Assembly (NCBI GenBank): GCA_943846665.1
Contig: OX044358.1
Location: 1,612,001 to 1,676,000 of the forward strand
DNA length: 64,000 bases
Source of the DNA: Arcticimaribacter sp002477625
GTDB lineage: Bacteria; Bacteroidota; Bacteroidia; Flavobacteriales; Flavobacteriaceae
Reading direction: 5' to 3'
In this document: piece after piece, positions 43,160 to 51,847 of the stretch
Numbering within the stretch: position 1 is the first letter of the stretch
Layout: every line of letters starts with the position of its first letter
Program-made: the position numbers and the translations under genes
Notes under the pieces: generated by a model
Databases searched by the model: none
Told to the model about the DNA's origin: nothing
Seen by the model: the letters and a program-made list of their open reading frames with translations, nothing else

Positions 43160-44182
43160 ATGAAAGTTACAGCTTTTTCGGGGATCATGGGTATTGGTTT
43201 ACTTGTACTACTACTTGTAGTGGGTTGCACAAAAAATCCTATTTTTTATACCCAAGCTGATCCCATTAAAACGGATGGATGGGAAAATACAGGAAGTGTA
43301 AATGCTTCTTTTGTAACTTCTGAACGCTCCTTGCTATCATCTATCAGTACTGGGACTCCAACTTTTGATGTCACCTATATAGCAACGGCATCGAATGTCG
43401 ATAGTCTGTCGTGGCAATTTCCTGGTGGAACCCCGGCTTCTTCCACTTTGGTTCAACAAATAGTTCAATACAATGGTTATGGGACTTTTGATGTAGGGTT
43501 AAAAGCCTACAACACAGAAGATCAAGATATGCGTTTTTACACGGATTATATTCGTTCGTTTTATAAGGATGATTGGTCTTTTTCTGCTGATAGTTGGACC
43601 ACTACCGGCACAACTGGACTCACTGATTTTGAACCATATCTCAATTCGGACGGAGATGTAATACCTTCTTGGATTTTTGTTTCCCATACTGTTGAAAATG
43701 CTGCAGAATGCACCAAAGTGTTTTCTGAATTCCCTGCTAATAGGCTGGCTTTAGAATTTGAATATCGACTTAATAAGAAGGAAAAACTTTATGTAGCTAC
43801 TACCTATACGGAGAGCAGTACAACAGTAACAAATGTCTCGGGAGTGTCAGAAACAAGCACCTTTACGCTGACCAGTTTTGGAAATCCAATTACTTATGTG
43901 GCAGCAGATGCAATACCGAAACCTACGGTATTTACTTCACCAACGGAGTATCCTGGGATAAGGCGTTTAGTTCTGGAATACAACGGGATTGCCCTGTGGG
44001 CTGTGTCAGATATGACCGACGGTAGGTTTGTACGTGTTAAACTTTCGTTGCCTTCCCTTTCCAATTTTAGTCTAAATTTCATCAAGGGCGAAAGCACCCA
44101 AAATGACTTGGGTATTATTCAGTACCCCTTTGACTCCGAAATCCGAAATCTAACCCTTAGATTAGAAGACGACGACGAATAA
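43160..44182 (+). CDS. PKD-domain-like lipoprotein
   Basis: A 340-residue lipoprotein: lipobox LVVGC (Cys23), then a PKD-like Ig domain at about 60-130 with VDSLSWQFPGGTPASSTLVQ and YGTFDVGLKAYN, the typical strand pattern. The rest is beta-rich. No catalytic motif seen. Such proteins bind or anchor glycans at the cell surface. Convergent with the glcD-type gene, with a three-base gap. Confidence 0.7.
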   Translation: MKVTAFSGIMGIGLLVLLLVVGCTKNPIFYTQADPIKTDGWENTGSVNASFVTSERSLLSSISTGTPTFDVTYIATASNVDSLSWQFPGGTPASSTLVQQIVQYNGYGTFDVGLKAYNTEDQDMRFYTDYIRSFYKDDWSFSADSWTTTGTTGLTDFEPYLNSDGDVIPSWIFVSHTVENAAECTKVFSEFPANRLALEFEYRLNKKEKLYVATTYTESSTTVTNVSGVSETSTFTLTSFGNPITYVAADAIPKPTVFTSPTEYPGIRRLVLEYNGIALWAVSDMTDGRFVRVKLSLPSLSNFSLNFIKGESTQNDLGIIQYPFDSEIRNLTLRLEDDDE

Positions 44183-44185
44183 GGT

Positions 44186-45580
44186 TTATTCGATCGATAA
44201 AATCTTTCTCGGGTTAAGAATGTGTAGCGGATCAAATGTTTCTTTAAGCGTTTTCATAAGCTTAATTTCCGCTTCCGATCTACAAAAAGATAAGTATTCT
44301 TTTTTGTGTAATCCAATTCCGTGTTCAGCAGAAACGGAACCTCCAACTGCTTTTAAAGGCTGATATATGATGTCATTGATTGATTTTATGATGGCTGCGT
44401 TGTTTTCTTTTTTTCCAATAATAAAATGGATATTCCCGTCAGCTACATGACCAAATGGAAACACACAGCTCACAAAGGGGAGCTTTTCTAGGGCTTCAAC
44501 CGCATCGTCGACCATTTTTCCAATGAGTGGAATAGGGATACTGATATCGAAATGTTGATCGAAATTGGCCTGAGCGGCTAAAACAGATACGTCTTCTCGA
44601 ATCTGCCAGATGGAATGTAACTCCCTTTCTGACTGAGCCATTACGGCATCTTGTATCAATTCTGTTTCTAATGCTTCCCCGATAAGGTCTTCTAGTCTGC
44701 TGTAATCTTCCGCGGGCTTGGTCCCTAAGCTTTCAACAAAAACATAGTAGGGATATTCTTGACTAAGAGGTGGGATCAAGTGAGAATTTTCGCTCGTCAT
44801 GGCCTTGTAGGTACTTTGCCACATGAGTTCAAAACCGCTTAACATTCCGGCTAAGTTTTTCTCTAAGAATTTCAATAGACCAATAACTTGCTCGTAATTT
44901 TGTATGCCAACAATAGCTGAAGAGCGGCTGGTCGGGGCTTCAGAAAGTCGCATAATAACCTTAGTGATAATCCCTAGGGTTCCTTCAGAGCCAATAAAGA
45001 GTTGCTTTAAGTCGTAACCCGAATTGTCTTTTATTATTTTTTTAAGCGATGAAATGATTGTTCCGTTGGGAAGTACAGCTTCTACTCCCAAAACCATTTG
45101 ACGCGTCATACCGTATCGAAATACCCGTAAGCCTCCAGCATTGGTTGAAACGACACCTCCGATTTGTGCAGAGCCTTTTGCTCCAAAACTCATCGGTAAT
45201 AAGAGTTGTTTTTCTTGAGCGGCATCAATCAGATTTTCTAAGATCGCTCCTGCTTGAGCAGTAATTGTTCGACTCTGTTCATCGACTTCTTCAATCGAAT
45301 TCATTTTGTCTAAAGCTAGTACTAGTTGACTGGCCTGTGTCTCCGTTCCGCCAATTAGATTGGTCAAGCCTCCATGAATGATCACCTCTTGTTGAACACT
45401 TTGGCAGTGCTTCATTATTTCGGACACCTCTTGAGTAGAAGTAGGAAACACAACAGCAATTGCCTCTAGTGGAATATCTGTTTTCCAGATGTGTGTAAAA
45501 CGTTCTTTTTCAGCACCAGAGTGGAGTATATTGGCTTCCCCGACAATGCTGATTAGGTGGTTGATTAAATTTTGATTCAT
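44186..45580 (-). CDS. FAD-linked oxidase, GlcD / D-lactate dehydrogenase type
   Basis: A 464-residue flavoenzyme of the VAO family. The FAD-binding part has VVFPTSTQEVSEIMKHC, VIIHGGLTNLIGG, and GGVVSTNAGG; the C-terminal domain has HVADGNIHF and GSVSAEHGIG with the active-site histidine. It would oxidise a 2-hydroxy acid. Nine bases after the CoA-transferase B gene, so the three genes at 44.2-47.0 kb form one probable operon. Confidence 0.9.
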   Translation of the reverse strand: MNQNLINHLISIVGEANILHSGAEKERFTHIWKTDIPLEAIAVVFPTSTQEVSEIMKHCQSVQQEVIIHGGLTNLIGGTETQASQLVLALDKMNSIEEVDEQSRTITAQAGAILENLIDAAQEKQLLLPMSFGAKGSAQIGGVVSTNAGGLRVFRYGMTRQMVLGVEAVLPNGTIISSLKKIIKDNSGYDLKQLFIGSEGTLGIITKVIMRLSEAPTSRSSAIVGIQNYEQVIGLLKFLEKNLAGMLSGFELMWQSTYKAMTSENSHLIPPLSQEYPYYVFVESLGTKPAEDYSRLEDLIGEALETELIQDAVMAQSERELHSIWQIREDVSVLAAQANFDQHFDISIPIPLIGKMVDDAVEALEKLPFVSCVFPFGHVADGNIHFIIGKKENNAAIIKSINDIIYQPLKAVGGSVSAEHGIGLHKKEYLSFCRSEAEIKLMKTLKETFDPLHILNPRKILSIE

Positions 45581-45589
45581 ATGTTTTTT

Positions 45590-46246
45590 TTAAAAGGACA
45601 TTACACAAACATCCTCAGCTACGTCTATATCGCCTGCTGTTGCTTTAATGACTTCATCGATGGAAACCCCTGGTGCAGTTTCTCTTAAAATAAAACCAGT
45701 TGGACCAACATCCATAACGGCCAATTCGGTTACAATTTTTTTAACACACCCTACGCCAGTAAGCGGGAGGCTACATTTTTTAAGCAGTTTGGATACCCCA
45801 GCTCGGTTGGTATGCATCATGGCTACTACAATATTTTCGGCAGAAGCCACCAAATCCATAGCACCTCCCATTCCTTTTACCATTTTACCAGGAATCTTCC
45901 AATTGGCAATATCACCTGTTTGAGAAACTTCCATGGCGCCTAAAATCGTAAGATCTACATGTTTCCCTCGGATCATGGCAAAGCTTGTGGCAGAATCGAA
46001 AAAAGAGGCTCCCTCAAGGGTCGTTATTGTCTGTTTTCCAGCATTGATGATATCGGCATCTTCTTCCCCTTCAAAAGGAAAAGGTCCCATCCCCAAAACA
46101 CCGTTTTCACTTTGAAATTCTACAGCAATATGATTTGGGATATAATTTGCCACTAGGGTTGGGATTCCAATGCCAAGATTGACATAATAGCCATCTTTGA
46201 GTTCTTGGGCTATGCGTTGTGCAATACCGTTTTTGTCTAATGCCAT
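45590..46246 (-). CDS. scoB: CoA-transferase subunit B
   Basis: A 218-residue beta subunit of a succinyl-CoA:3-ketoacid or acetate CoA-transferase. The catalytic glutamate is in FQSENGVLGMGPFP, and LGIGIPTLVANY and GGAMDLV are family motifs. It moves CoA between succinyl-CoA and acetoacetate in ketone-body or ketogenic amino-acid use. Three bases after subunit A. Confidence 0.92.
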   Translation of the reverse strand: MALDKNGIAQRIAQELKDGYYVNLGIGIPTLVANYIPNHIAVEFQSENGVLGMGPFPFEGEEDADIINAGKQTITTLEGASFFDSATSFAMIRGKHVDLTILGAMEVSQTGDIANWKIPGKMVKGMGGAMDLVASAENIVVAMMHTNRAGVSKLLKKCSLPLTGVGCVKKIVTELAVMDVGPTGFILRETAPGVSIDEVIKATAGDIDVAEDVCVMSF

Positions 46247-46249
46247 GGT

Positions 46250-46951
46250 TTATGATTTAGAACGTACTGTTCGTTGCTCAATTCTCTTTTCATAATCTGT
46301 TCCCTGAAATATGCGTTGTACAAATATTCCGGGTACGTGGATTTGATTGGGGTCTAGACTTCCTGCGGAAACCAACTCTTCAACTTCTACAACAGTTATT
46401 TTTGCAGCACCGCACATATTGGGATTAAAATTCCGAGCAGTTCCTTTGAAAATTAAATTTCCAGCTTCGTCTCCTTTCCATGCCTTTATAAGCGCAAAAT
46501 CTGCGTCAAAAGCTTGTTCAAGCACGTGCATTTTACCATTAAATTCCCGTACTTCTTTCCCTTCAGCAACTTCGGTTCCATAGCCAGCAGGTGTATAAAA
46601 CGCAGGGAAACCAGCTTGAGCAGCTCGTGCGCGTTCTGCTAGTGTTCCTTGGGGGATGAGTTCAACTTCCATTTCACCGCTCAACATTTGCCGTTCGAAT
46701 TCGGCATTTTCACCAACATAGGAAGCGATCATTTTTTTTATTTGCTTTTGTTGAAGCAAGAGCCCCAAACCAAAAGAATCAACGCCAGCATTATTGGAAA
46801 TACAGGTCAGCTGGGTAAGCTGTAAACGTACCAATTCGGCAATGGCTTTTTCAGGAATTCCACACAGACCAAATCCACCCAGCATTAGGGTCATTCCATC
46901 TTCAATTCCCGCAAGGGCCTCCGAAACAGTAGATACGGTTTTATTGATCAT
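46250..46951 (-). CDS. scoA: CoA-transferase subunit A
   Basis: A 233-residue alpha subunit partner of ScoB. It begins with DGMTLMLGGFGLCGIPEKAI, contains ISNNAGVDSFGLGLLL, and ends with the ARNFNPNMCGAAKITVVEVEELV segment. With ScoB it forms the heteromeric enzyme. First gene of the operon; 46952-47112 upstream has its promoter. Confidence 0.92.
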   Translation of the reverse strand: MINKTVSTVSEALAGIEDGMTLMLGGFGLCGIPEKAIAELVRLQLTQLTCISNNAGVDSFGLGLLLQQKQIKKMIASYVGENAEFERQMLSGEMEVELIPQGTLAERARAAQAGFPAFYTPAGYGTEVAEGKEVREFNGKMHVLEQAFDADFALIKAWKGDEAGNLIFKGTARNFNPNMCGAAKITVVEVEELVSAGSLDPNQIHVPGIFVQRIFQGTDYEKRIEQRTVRSKS

Positions 46952-47112
46952 AGCCTGTAAGTTTTAATAAATGTACTTAATTTTTTAAATCTGAATTACT
47001 TTTATTTTACACATTTAAGGGGAGCACCCCTTGCTTTGTTTTATTTCGAAATTCTCAGGACAATTTTTGACTTAAAACAAAGTGTTTTTTAGTGATTAAT
47101 TCTTAAAAAAAG

Positions 47113-47120
47113 TATCTTTG
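47113..47120 (+). promoter_or_regulatory. Candidate -7 element just upstream of the DUF1456 gene
   Basis: TATCTTTG at 47113-47120 matches the Bacteroidota -7 element and lies three bases before the ATG at 47124, so the mRNA would be leaderless. No clear TTG upstream element is present, so support is weaker than at mvaD. Confidence 0.3.
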
Positions 47121-47123
47121 ATT

Positions 47124-47354
47124 ATGGCATTATCGAATAACGACATCTTTAAAAAACTACGTGTAGCACTCAAATTGAGAGACGTAGATATTGTAGCAAT
47201 ATGTAAACTGGTAGATTTTAAAGTTTCTAAAGGGGAATTAGGCGCTTTTTTTAGAAACGAGAGTCACCCGAAATACATGGAATGCGGAGATCAAATTTTA
47301 AGGAATTTCCTAAACGGCTTGGTGATTCATTTGAGAGGACCGCAGAAAAAATAA
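47124..47354 (+). CDS. DUF1456 family protein (single repeat)
   Basis: A 76-residue protein matching DUF1456 (YehS): LSNNDIFKKLRVALKLRDVDIVAICKL and ELGAFFRNESHPKYMECGDQILRNFLNGL. Enterobacterial YehS is roughly twice as long with two such repeats; this is one repeat. The frame starts with an upstream TTG at 47118, but ATG at 47124 fits. It lies just before the truncated tRNA-Val copy and marks the left chromosomal flank of the island. Function unknown. Confidence 0.8.
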   Translation: MALSNNDIFKKLRVALKLRDVDIVAICKLVDFKVSKGELGAFFRNESHPKYMECGDQILRNFLNGLVIHLRGPQKK

Positions 47355-47374
47355 GGCCTAGTATCTTTTATAAT

Positions 47375-47420
47375 GGGTGTTTAGCTCAGTTGGTTTAGAG
47401 CGCTACCTTGACAGGGTAGA
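47375..47420 (+). repeat. Left direct repeat: 5' part of tRNA-Val(GAC)
   Basis: The 46 bases from GGGTGTTTAG to GACAGGGTAGA are identical to the first 46 bases of the intact tRNA-Val at 52739-52784 and then diverge. They cover acceptor 5' strand, D-arm and anticodon arm. This is the left attachment-site copy of the inserted element. Confidence 0.9.
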
Positions 47421-47522
47421 TAAAATAACTTATTAACACCAAAAACATCCAATAAAGCCTTATAAATACTAATAAATAGAGTAATACTGTTAATTAATAC
47501 TTCTAATTATTCAAAAGGTAGT

Positions 47523-47542
47523 GGGCACTATTTGGGCACTAT
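47523..47542. repeat. Paired GGGCACTAT repeats, left end of the element
   Basis: GGGCACTAT at 47523-47531 and 47534-47542, 11 bases apart, about 100 bases inside the left repeat and just before the integrase frame. The same pair recurs at the right end. They are candidate arm-type integrase sites. Confidence 0.6.
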
Positions 47543-47559
47543 TTGTATATTAGCCTAAG

Positions 47560-47918
47560 ATGAGTTACTCAATTACACTTGATTATCGTTTAGGAACAAA
47601 GAAGCCTATTAAAGAATTAAGGATAAGAATTAGAAGCGCAGCAGCTAAAGTTGATGTTAGAAAAGTACAGGTATTAAGGTTAGTGAAAAGCACTTTAATT
47701 TACAGAAGCAAACATTTCATTAGAAAGCGAACACTACGATTGGTTTAATCAAGTAAAAAAGCGATACCTGATGAATTAAAGCATTACACAATGCTGAATA
47801 TTCTGTTGAAACTTCCATTAGGAATCTACTTAATCTTGAAAAAATTGAATCTGCAGGGGAAAACTTTGGGAGAACTACGTTAGTAAAACAACAACTCGAA
47901 AGAACACATAGACAATAG
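47560..47918 (+). pseudogene. Remnant of a tyrosine integrase N-terminus
   Basis: From the ATG at 47560 the frame gives MSYSITLDYRLGTKKPIKEL and continues to SAAAKVDV, the arm-DNA-binding start of Bacteroidota tyrosine recombinases. The next conserved part, STGIKVSEKHFNLQKQTF, is in another frame from about 47663, then DWFNQVKK and AIPDELKHY appear in yet other frames. Several frameshifts and stops therefore break it within 300 bases. No catalytic R-H-R-Y region was found downstream, so the catalytic domain seems lost. Confidence 0.6.
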
Positions 47919-49088
47919 AGTACATAATGTTAGATTGGGTGCACAATAATACTCATATAAGCCATTAACAAACTTCATTTATCAGATGCGTGCAATAGTA
48001 AAAAAATAGCAGATGCTATTAAACAAGTCCAAGAACATACTTTAAGTGGTGCGGATAATAATTAAAAAAACTTGATGATTTGGCAAATACTGCTTTTGGT
48101 TCAGGTAAAAATACTGTTTAGACCTTTTCAGCAAGGATGGACATTATATAGCAGGTGCAAGTTCAGGAAGTTCAGACCCAAAGTTTACAGATGCATTTGA
48201 TTTTAAGAATGGAATTAAAAACATTAAAACAGGTCAAGACCTTGAAGCTACTCTAACTTTTCTTTTAAGTTACTGCCTTTGTATTGATGGGCAAGATTTA
48301 GCAAGAATTGATAAATAGAATTAATCATTTTGCATCTCTATAACGGATGGTCAAAAGAGGATATTGATTTTGCAAATAACGCTAATCAAACATCAAAACG
48401 ATTTCCATCTTAAAAGAAGCCTACTATTTTGATAGAAACTTATAATGAATAGGGGTAAGCAGCAGCAGAGAGAAAGCACAGTAAAGTTTAATATTTATCC
48501 AATTCCAAGAATATTTCAACTACTTAAACTTATAATAGCTAAACACAGACCTGATAGAGCATATCAAGGGAATGACCCATTTAGACTATATAACTTCCAA
48601 ACAATGATTTTGAGGGTAAGAAAAAATGGAAGCAGATTACAAATGTTGTTACTGATAAGTTAAAAAGAATGAGTGGATACTTTCTTTCATCTCAAAGAGG
48701 AACTTTTAAGTAGTTACCTTTCTGATTTAGCAGTTCCTACATGTTGTCTGTAAAGCCTTTTTAAAGCACTCATTTAAACAATCCACCTTTGAGAAGCATT
48801 ATCTCAAACATCCACAACAAAAGTTCTTTATAATCCAACAGGCAGGGATTGATGCATTTGATGTAATTCGGTACTTGGTATTACTCCTTGCAAGAGCAAC
48901 TGAATTAAATCTTGATTCCTGAAAGAATTTAAATAGTGAATTTGATAAGGAGATGATTAAAAAGGGCAAGCTGTTAGACAAGAGTTGGAACGAAGAATGG
49001 CAGGAGTATAAGAATACTGAAAAGAACCTACAAAATTCATTCAGTAAAGAAGAAACTAGTAAAGCCAAAGATATACTCGGTTTTTAGA
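47919..49088 (+). pseudogene. Decayed coding sequence, unidentified
   Basis: No intact gene. Coding-like pieces occur in all plus frames: KKIADAIKQVQEHTLSGADNN near 48000; DPKFTDAFDFKNGIKNIK and ATLTFLLSYCLCIDGQDLARID near 48180-48315; WSKEDIDFANNANQTSKRF near 48350; KWKQITNVVTDKLKRMSGYF near 48630; EMIKKGKLLDKSWNEEWQEY near 48950, ending at TAG 49086-49088. They may come from one or two replication or mobilisation genes of the element, but I do not recognise the family. Confidence 0.45.
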
Positions 49089-49109
49089 TTAACGTGTGCT
49101 AATGAAGTA

Positions 49110-49189
49110 ATTGAATAAAATGACTAGAGTAAGCACTCCATAAGACGTGATTGAGTAAAATGGCTAGAGTAAGTATTCCACAAGAGGTG
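49110..49189 (+). repeat. Two 40-bp imperfect tandem repeats
   Basis: Units 49110-49149 and 49150-49189 begin ATTGAATAAAATG and ATTGAGTAAAATG and differ at about six places. Each contains an ATG followed by a coding-like MTRVSTP or MARVSIPQ start; the first stops after seven codons and the second runs 28 codons. Iteron, duplication of a gene start or simple decay are all possible. Confidence 0.6.
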
Positions 49190-49586
49190 ACAGTTAGTCC
49201 GATAAAAAGCAATAGTATTTTTTTCATTAATTTTTCTATTGTTTAATTTAACAAATTTAAAGTTTTATACTTTTTCCATCTGTATTAAACAAAAACACAC
49301 CAGTAAGAAATGCACATTTATCTTAATTCTTTTCATTTTAAATTAAACCTAAAGTTACTAAACCTAATTGACAAAGCTTCTCTATTAGCTTCCCTGTAAT
49401 ATCGTTGTAGTGTACCAAAGTACAAGTGTACCAATCAATAGATTTATTATTTGTGTATATATCAATAAAAGCGATATACAAATCTTTATTCTCTTATTTT
49501 TTAGATAAGGTAAACCTTACCTTCAACTAAACTTAAATTCATATAAATAGATTAACTTCTTTTTGAAGAATAGCTAGTTAGGCAAA
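49190..49586. other. Intergenic AT-rich stretch inside the element
   Basis: About 400 bases with no supported gene. It contains GTGTACCAA twice (around 49417 and 49431) and otherwise low-complexity AT-rich sequence. The 3' end of the outer-membrane-like gene is at its right edge. Confidence 0.5.
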
Positions 49587-50192
49587 TTATTCGTTTAGAA
49601 AATAATTAACACCGAACCCAAGGCTTCGCTGGGAGTAAAACGCTTCAAAGATAATTTTTTTGACTTTAAACATTACCCCTGCTTTATGATAAAAGAGGTT
49701 AATGACTTTTCCCGTTACTAAATGTTGCACTGATTCTTCTATTTGATTTGGGCGATTACGGTATTGATGAAATTGTTTTAGGGATTCTAATCCCATTCCC
49801 ATTACCAGAAAAAAGTTGTCACTAAATATCCAGCCTCCTCGAAAAGCATAAATACTTTGATTGTAAATAATTTTACTAAAAATTCCTCTTCTAGTATTTG
49901 GTTCTCCAATTCTGGGAACATAAATAGTTTTATTTCGCTTGTTAATGTTGGTTGTATAGTCTAGGCCTATTATAAAGTGTTTATCAAAATTATAATAAGT
50001 CACATTGGCACTAATTGAACCACCCGGGACTTTGTATTTCAATAGAGTGTTATGGTTGTATGAAAGCCCTATGCCTATGTCAGGAGGTCTTACCGAGCGA
50101 GCAAAGGGGTCTCTATTTTGCTGTGCAATACACATAGTAGAGAGAAAGATAAGGGTTAAAAACAGAAAATAATTAGGAGTCGAAAAAGCCAA
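49587..50192 (-). CDS. Hypothetical exported beta-rich protein
   Basis: An intact 201-residue protein with a signal peptide (about 1-23, ending CIAQQ) and a mature part of alternating aromatic strands (GGSISANVTYYNFDKHFIIGLDYT, GFGVNYFLNE at the end), typical of a small outer-membrane beta-barrel with an aromatic C-terminal end. No family recognised. It is one of the few undamaged genes in the element, so it may be cargo under selection. Confidence 0.65.
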   Translation of the reverse strand: MAFSTPNYFLFLTLIFLSTMCIAQQNRDPFARSVRPPDIGIGLSYNHNTLLKYKVPGGSISANVTYYNFDKHFIIGLDYTTNINKRNKTIYVPRIGEPNTRRGIFSKIIYNQSIYAFRGGWIFSDNFFLVMGMGLESLKQFHQYRNRPNQIEESVQHLVTGKVINLFYHKAGVMFKVKKIIFEAFYSQRSLGFGVNYFLNE

Positions 50193-50862
50193 TTATTATT
50201 TTTTTTAAAAATATGAAAAGTTTCAAAATAACAGCGTTACTTTAATTTTTTTTTAATATTTATTACCACTTTATTCAATAGGCTATTTATTCACAATGGG
50301 TAATAGTTTTTAACTAGAATATTTAATAAAATGTTTAACAAAAGACAACCTAAAAGATAGCCCACCTTTTATTGGTTCAAAAACCCACGGACAACCCCTA
50401 AAACTTATTAACACTACAAAGCATTGATTTAGATGCTATTAACCTCTATTTAATGCCGTTTTAAGGCTGATTCACTCCATTTGCTGTTTAACACTATCAA
50501 TGTAATCTTATTGTATATATGTACGGGTTAGTTTTTGGCTAGATACTTTCGGCTAATCCAAATACAAGTCTCTCACAGAAATCAAGCAAGAGAGATAGGT
50601 CAGGTGCAAGTAGGATGACCGCTGGGAATGCAACCAAGGAAGCTATTGAGTCCGTTAGGACAAACCTACAAGAGTAAGCGTGTTTATTGGTTGTCGCTTA
50701 TTTGGAAAGTCAAGTAGCCTCTGCAAGAGTTCAAGGCAAGACTTAACGCATCTTCTTCTAGGCGAAGCCCTGCTTTGCGTTCTAGGGGTTGATGTGTTCT
50801 GTAAGTAACATACAGAGTTAAGGCAATATATAATAAGTAGTAATAGTAATTAATAAATAGTA
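50193..50862. other. Non-coding stretch with hairpins, possible transfer origin
   Basis: About 670 bases without a convincing gene. Around 50758-50790 CTAGGCGAAGC is followed by GCTTTGCGTTCTAG, which can pair as an imperfect hairpin. It lies about 80 bases before a MobC-like small protein, the usual place for an oriT. A 20-codon frame at 50615-50677 is too short to support. Nothing else recognised. Confidence 0.35.
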
Positions 50863-51021
50863 ATGATGAGAAGTATAGAAAGAAACAAACAGATACAAGT
50901 TAGGTTCACAGAACCAGAGATAGTAAAGTTCAAAGAGGTTGCTAGAGATAACGGGTTAACCTTATCAGGGTTCGTTAGATATTCAGTATGGCAAGAACAA
51001 GTATTATTCTTCGTGAAATAA
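50863..51021 (+). CDS. Small ribbon-helix-helix protein, MobC-like N-terminus
   Basis: A 52-residue product, MMRSIERNKQ followed by IQVRFTEPEIVKFKEVARDNG and LTLSGFVRYSVWQ. The strand-helix-helix pattern with VRFTEPE and LSGFVR is that of MobC-type relaxosome accessory proteins or other RHH DNA-binding proteins. MobC proteins are usually over 100 residues, so this may be truncated. Start could be either of two adjacent ATG codons. Confidence 0.5.
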   Translation: MMRSIERNKQIQVRFTEPEIVKFKEVARDNGLTLSGFVRYSVWQEQVLFFVK

Positions 51022-51034
51022 AAAAAGAGCTGTA

Positions 51035-51157
51035 ATGGAGAAGATAACATTGAGTATATCCAAAAAGCTAAAACAAGAACTAGTTCAAATTGCACATCAA
51101 AAAGGGATGGTTTTGAATGAGTACCTCAACATACTTTTAGTTAATAAAATACTGTAA
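51035..51157 (+). CDS. Very small Arc/RHH-like protein
   Basis: A 40-residue frame, MEKITLSISKKLKQELVQIA then HQKGMVLNEYLNILLVNKIL. A short strand followed by two helices, as in Arc-type repressors. It starts 13 bases after the MobC-like gene. Small size makes it tentative. Confidence 0.4.
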   Translation: MEKITLSISKKLKQELVQIAHQKGMVLNEYLNILLVNKIL

Positions 51158-51162
51158 AATAT

Positions 51163-51222
51163 ATGCCACGCCCCAAAGGAAGTCCCAACAAAATAACCAG
51201 CAGAAGTCAAAGAGCAGTTTAA
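51163..51222 (+). pseudogene. Truncated copy of an MPRPKGSPNKIT-type protein
   Basis: MPRPKGSPNKITS is followed by a frame change: EVKEQFK continues one base out of frame, then sequence unlike the second copy. The short basic N-terminus is typical of small proteins in Bacteroidota phages and plasmids. Second copy at 51502. Confidence 0.45.
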
Positions 51223-51224
51223 AC

Positions 51225-51409
51225 CTATTCCAATTTTGAATTAATCGAGTCGAGCAGCTTTATCATCTCATCATATTTTACTTGCTCATCTGAATGCTGC
51301 TTAATGTGTCGATGACGAATATCAGTTGGAGGGTTCTTATAATCCCTTATCCACTGTATGAAACTATTCCAATAGTGGCTAGATGTTCCAAAGAACAAGA
51401 CATCCTGCT
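51225..51409 (-). pseudogene. Fragment of an unidentified gene
   Basis: On the minus strand an open stretch without a good start reads DVLFFGTSSHYWNSFIQWI, then RDYKNPPTDIRHRHIKQHSD and EQVKYDEMIKLLDSINSKLE, ending at TAG (51225-51227). It looks like the C-terminus of a real protein cut at its 5' side by a TAG at about 51410. No family recognised. Confidence 0.35.
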
Positions 51410-51501
51410 ATAATGAATAGTTGTTGTATTGACAGCTATGGTAGCTAATGGGTCTTTTAGATAATTCTTAATTAATTTTCTCATAACCTAAATTACAAAT
51501 T

Positions 51502-51717
51502 ATGCCAAGACCAAAAGGCTCTCCTAACAAAATAACTAGTCAGAAGTAAGGAGTAAACTACAAGACTCTACTAGATGATTTAATAGATTCTTTAGACCTA
51601 AATGAGCTAGACAATAACCAGCGTATTAAGATGCTTCAAATAGCCCTACAATACACTTTACCGAAGTTGAAACAGGAGACAGACGAGGTTGAAGACTTAC
51701 CTTTGTTTATTGATTAA
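51502..51717 (+). pseudogene. Second MPRPKGSPNKIT-type protein, frameshifted
   Basis: It begins MPRPKGSPNKITS, then needs a two-base change to give SEVRSKLQD, and another to give LLDDLIDSLDLNELDNNQRI and KMLQIALQYTLPKLKQETDE, ending at TAA 51715-51717. Joined, it would be about 70 residues, of the kind found in Bacteroidota phages and conjugative elements. Function unknown. Confidence 0.5.
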
Positions 51718-51847
51718 ATGACAGAAATACTACTCAATAAATAATATTTTATAATAGAAAAGACCTTCGCCCCTAAGCTGAAGTGATAATGCAGTAGATG
51801 ATTATTTAGCTTAAAGTTTTAGCTTTACATATCAAAAAATTTATGTT

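Noticed and set aside
47375..47450. A second functional tRNA-Val
   Set aside because: The T-arm and variable region are missing after base 47420.
48799..49068. Minus-strand 89-codon frame in the element
   Set aside because: It is the shadow of plus-strand coding-like fragments (EMIKKGKLLDKSWNEEW), with hydrophobic low-complexity composition.
49410..49445. GTGTACCAA double motif as a CRISPR-like or iteron array
   Set aside because: Only two short copies with no regular spacers.
50615..50677. 20-codon frame MTAGNATKEAIESVRTNLQE
   Set aside because: Coding-like but too short, with no homology I recognise; kept only as a note in the non-coding stretch.
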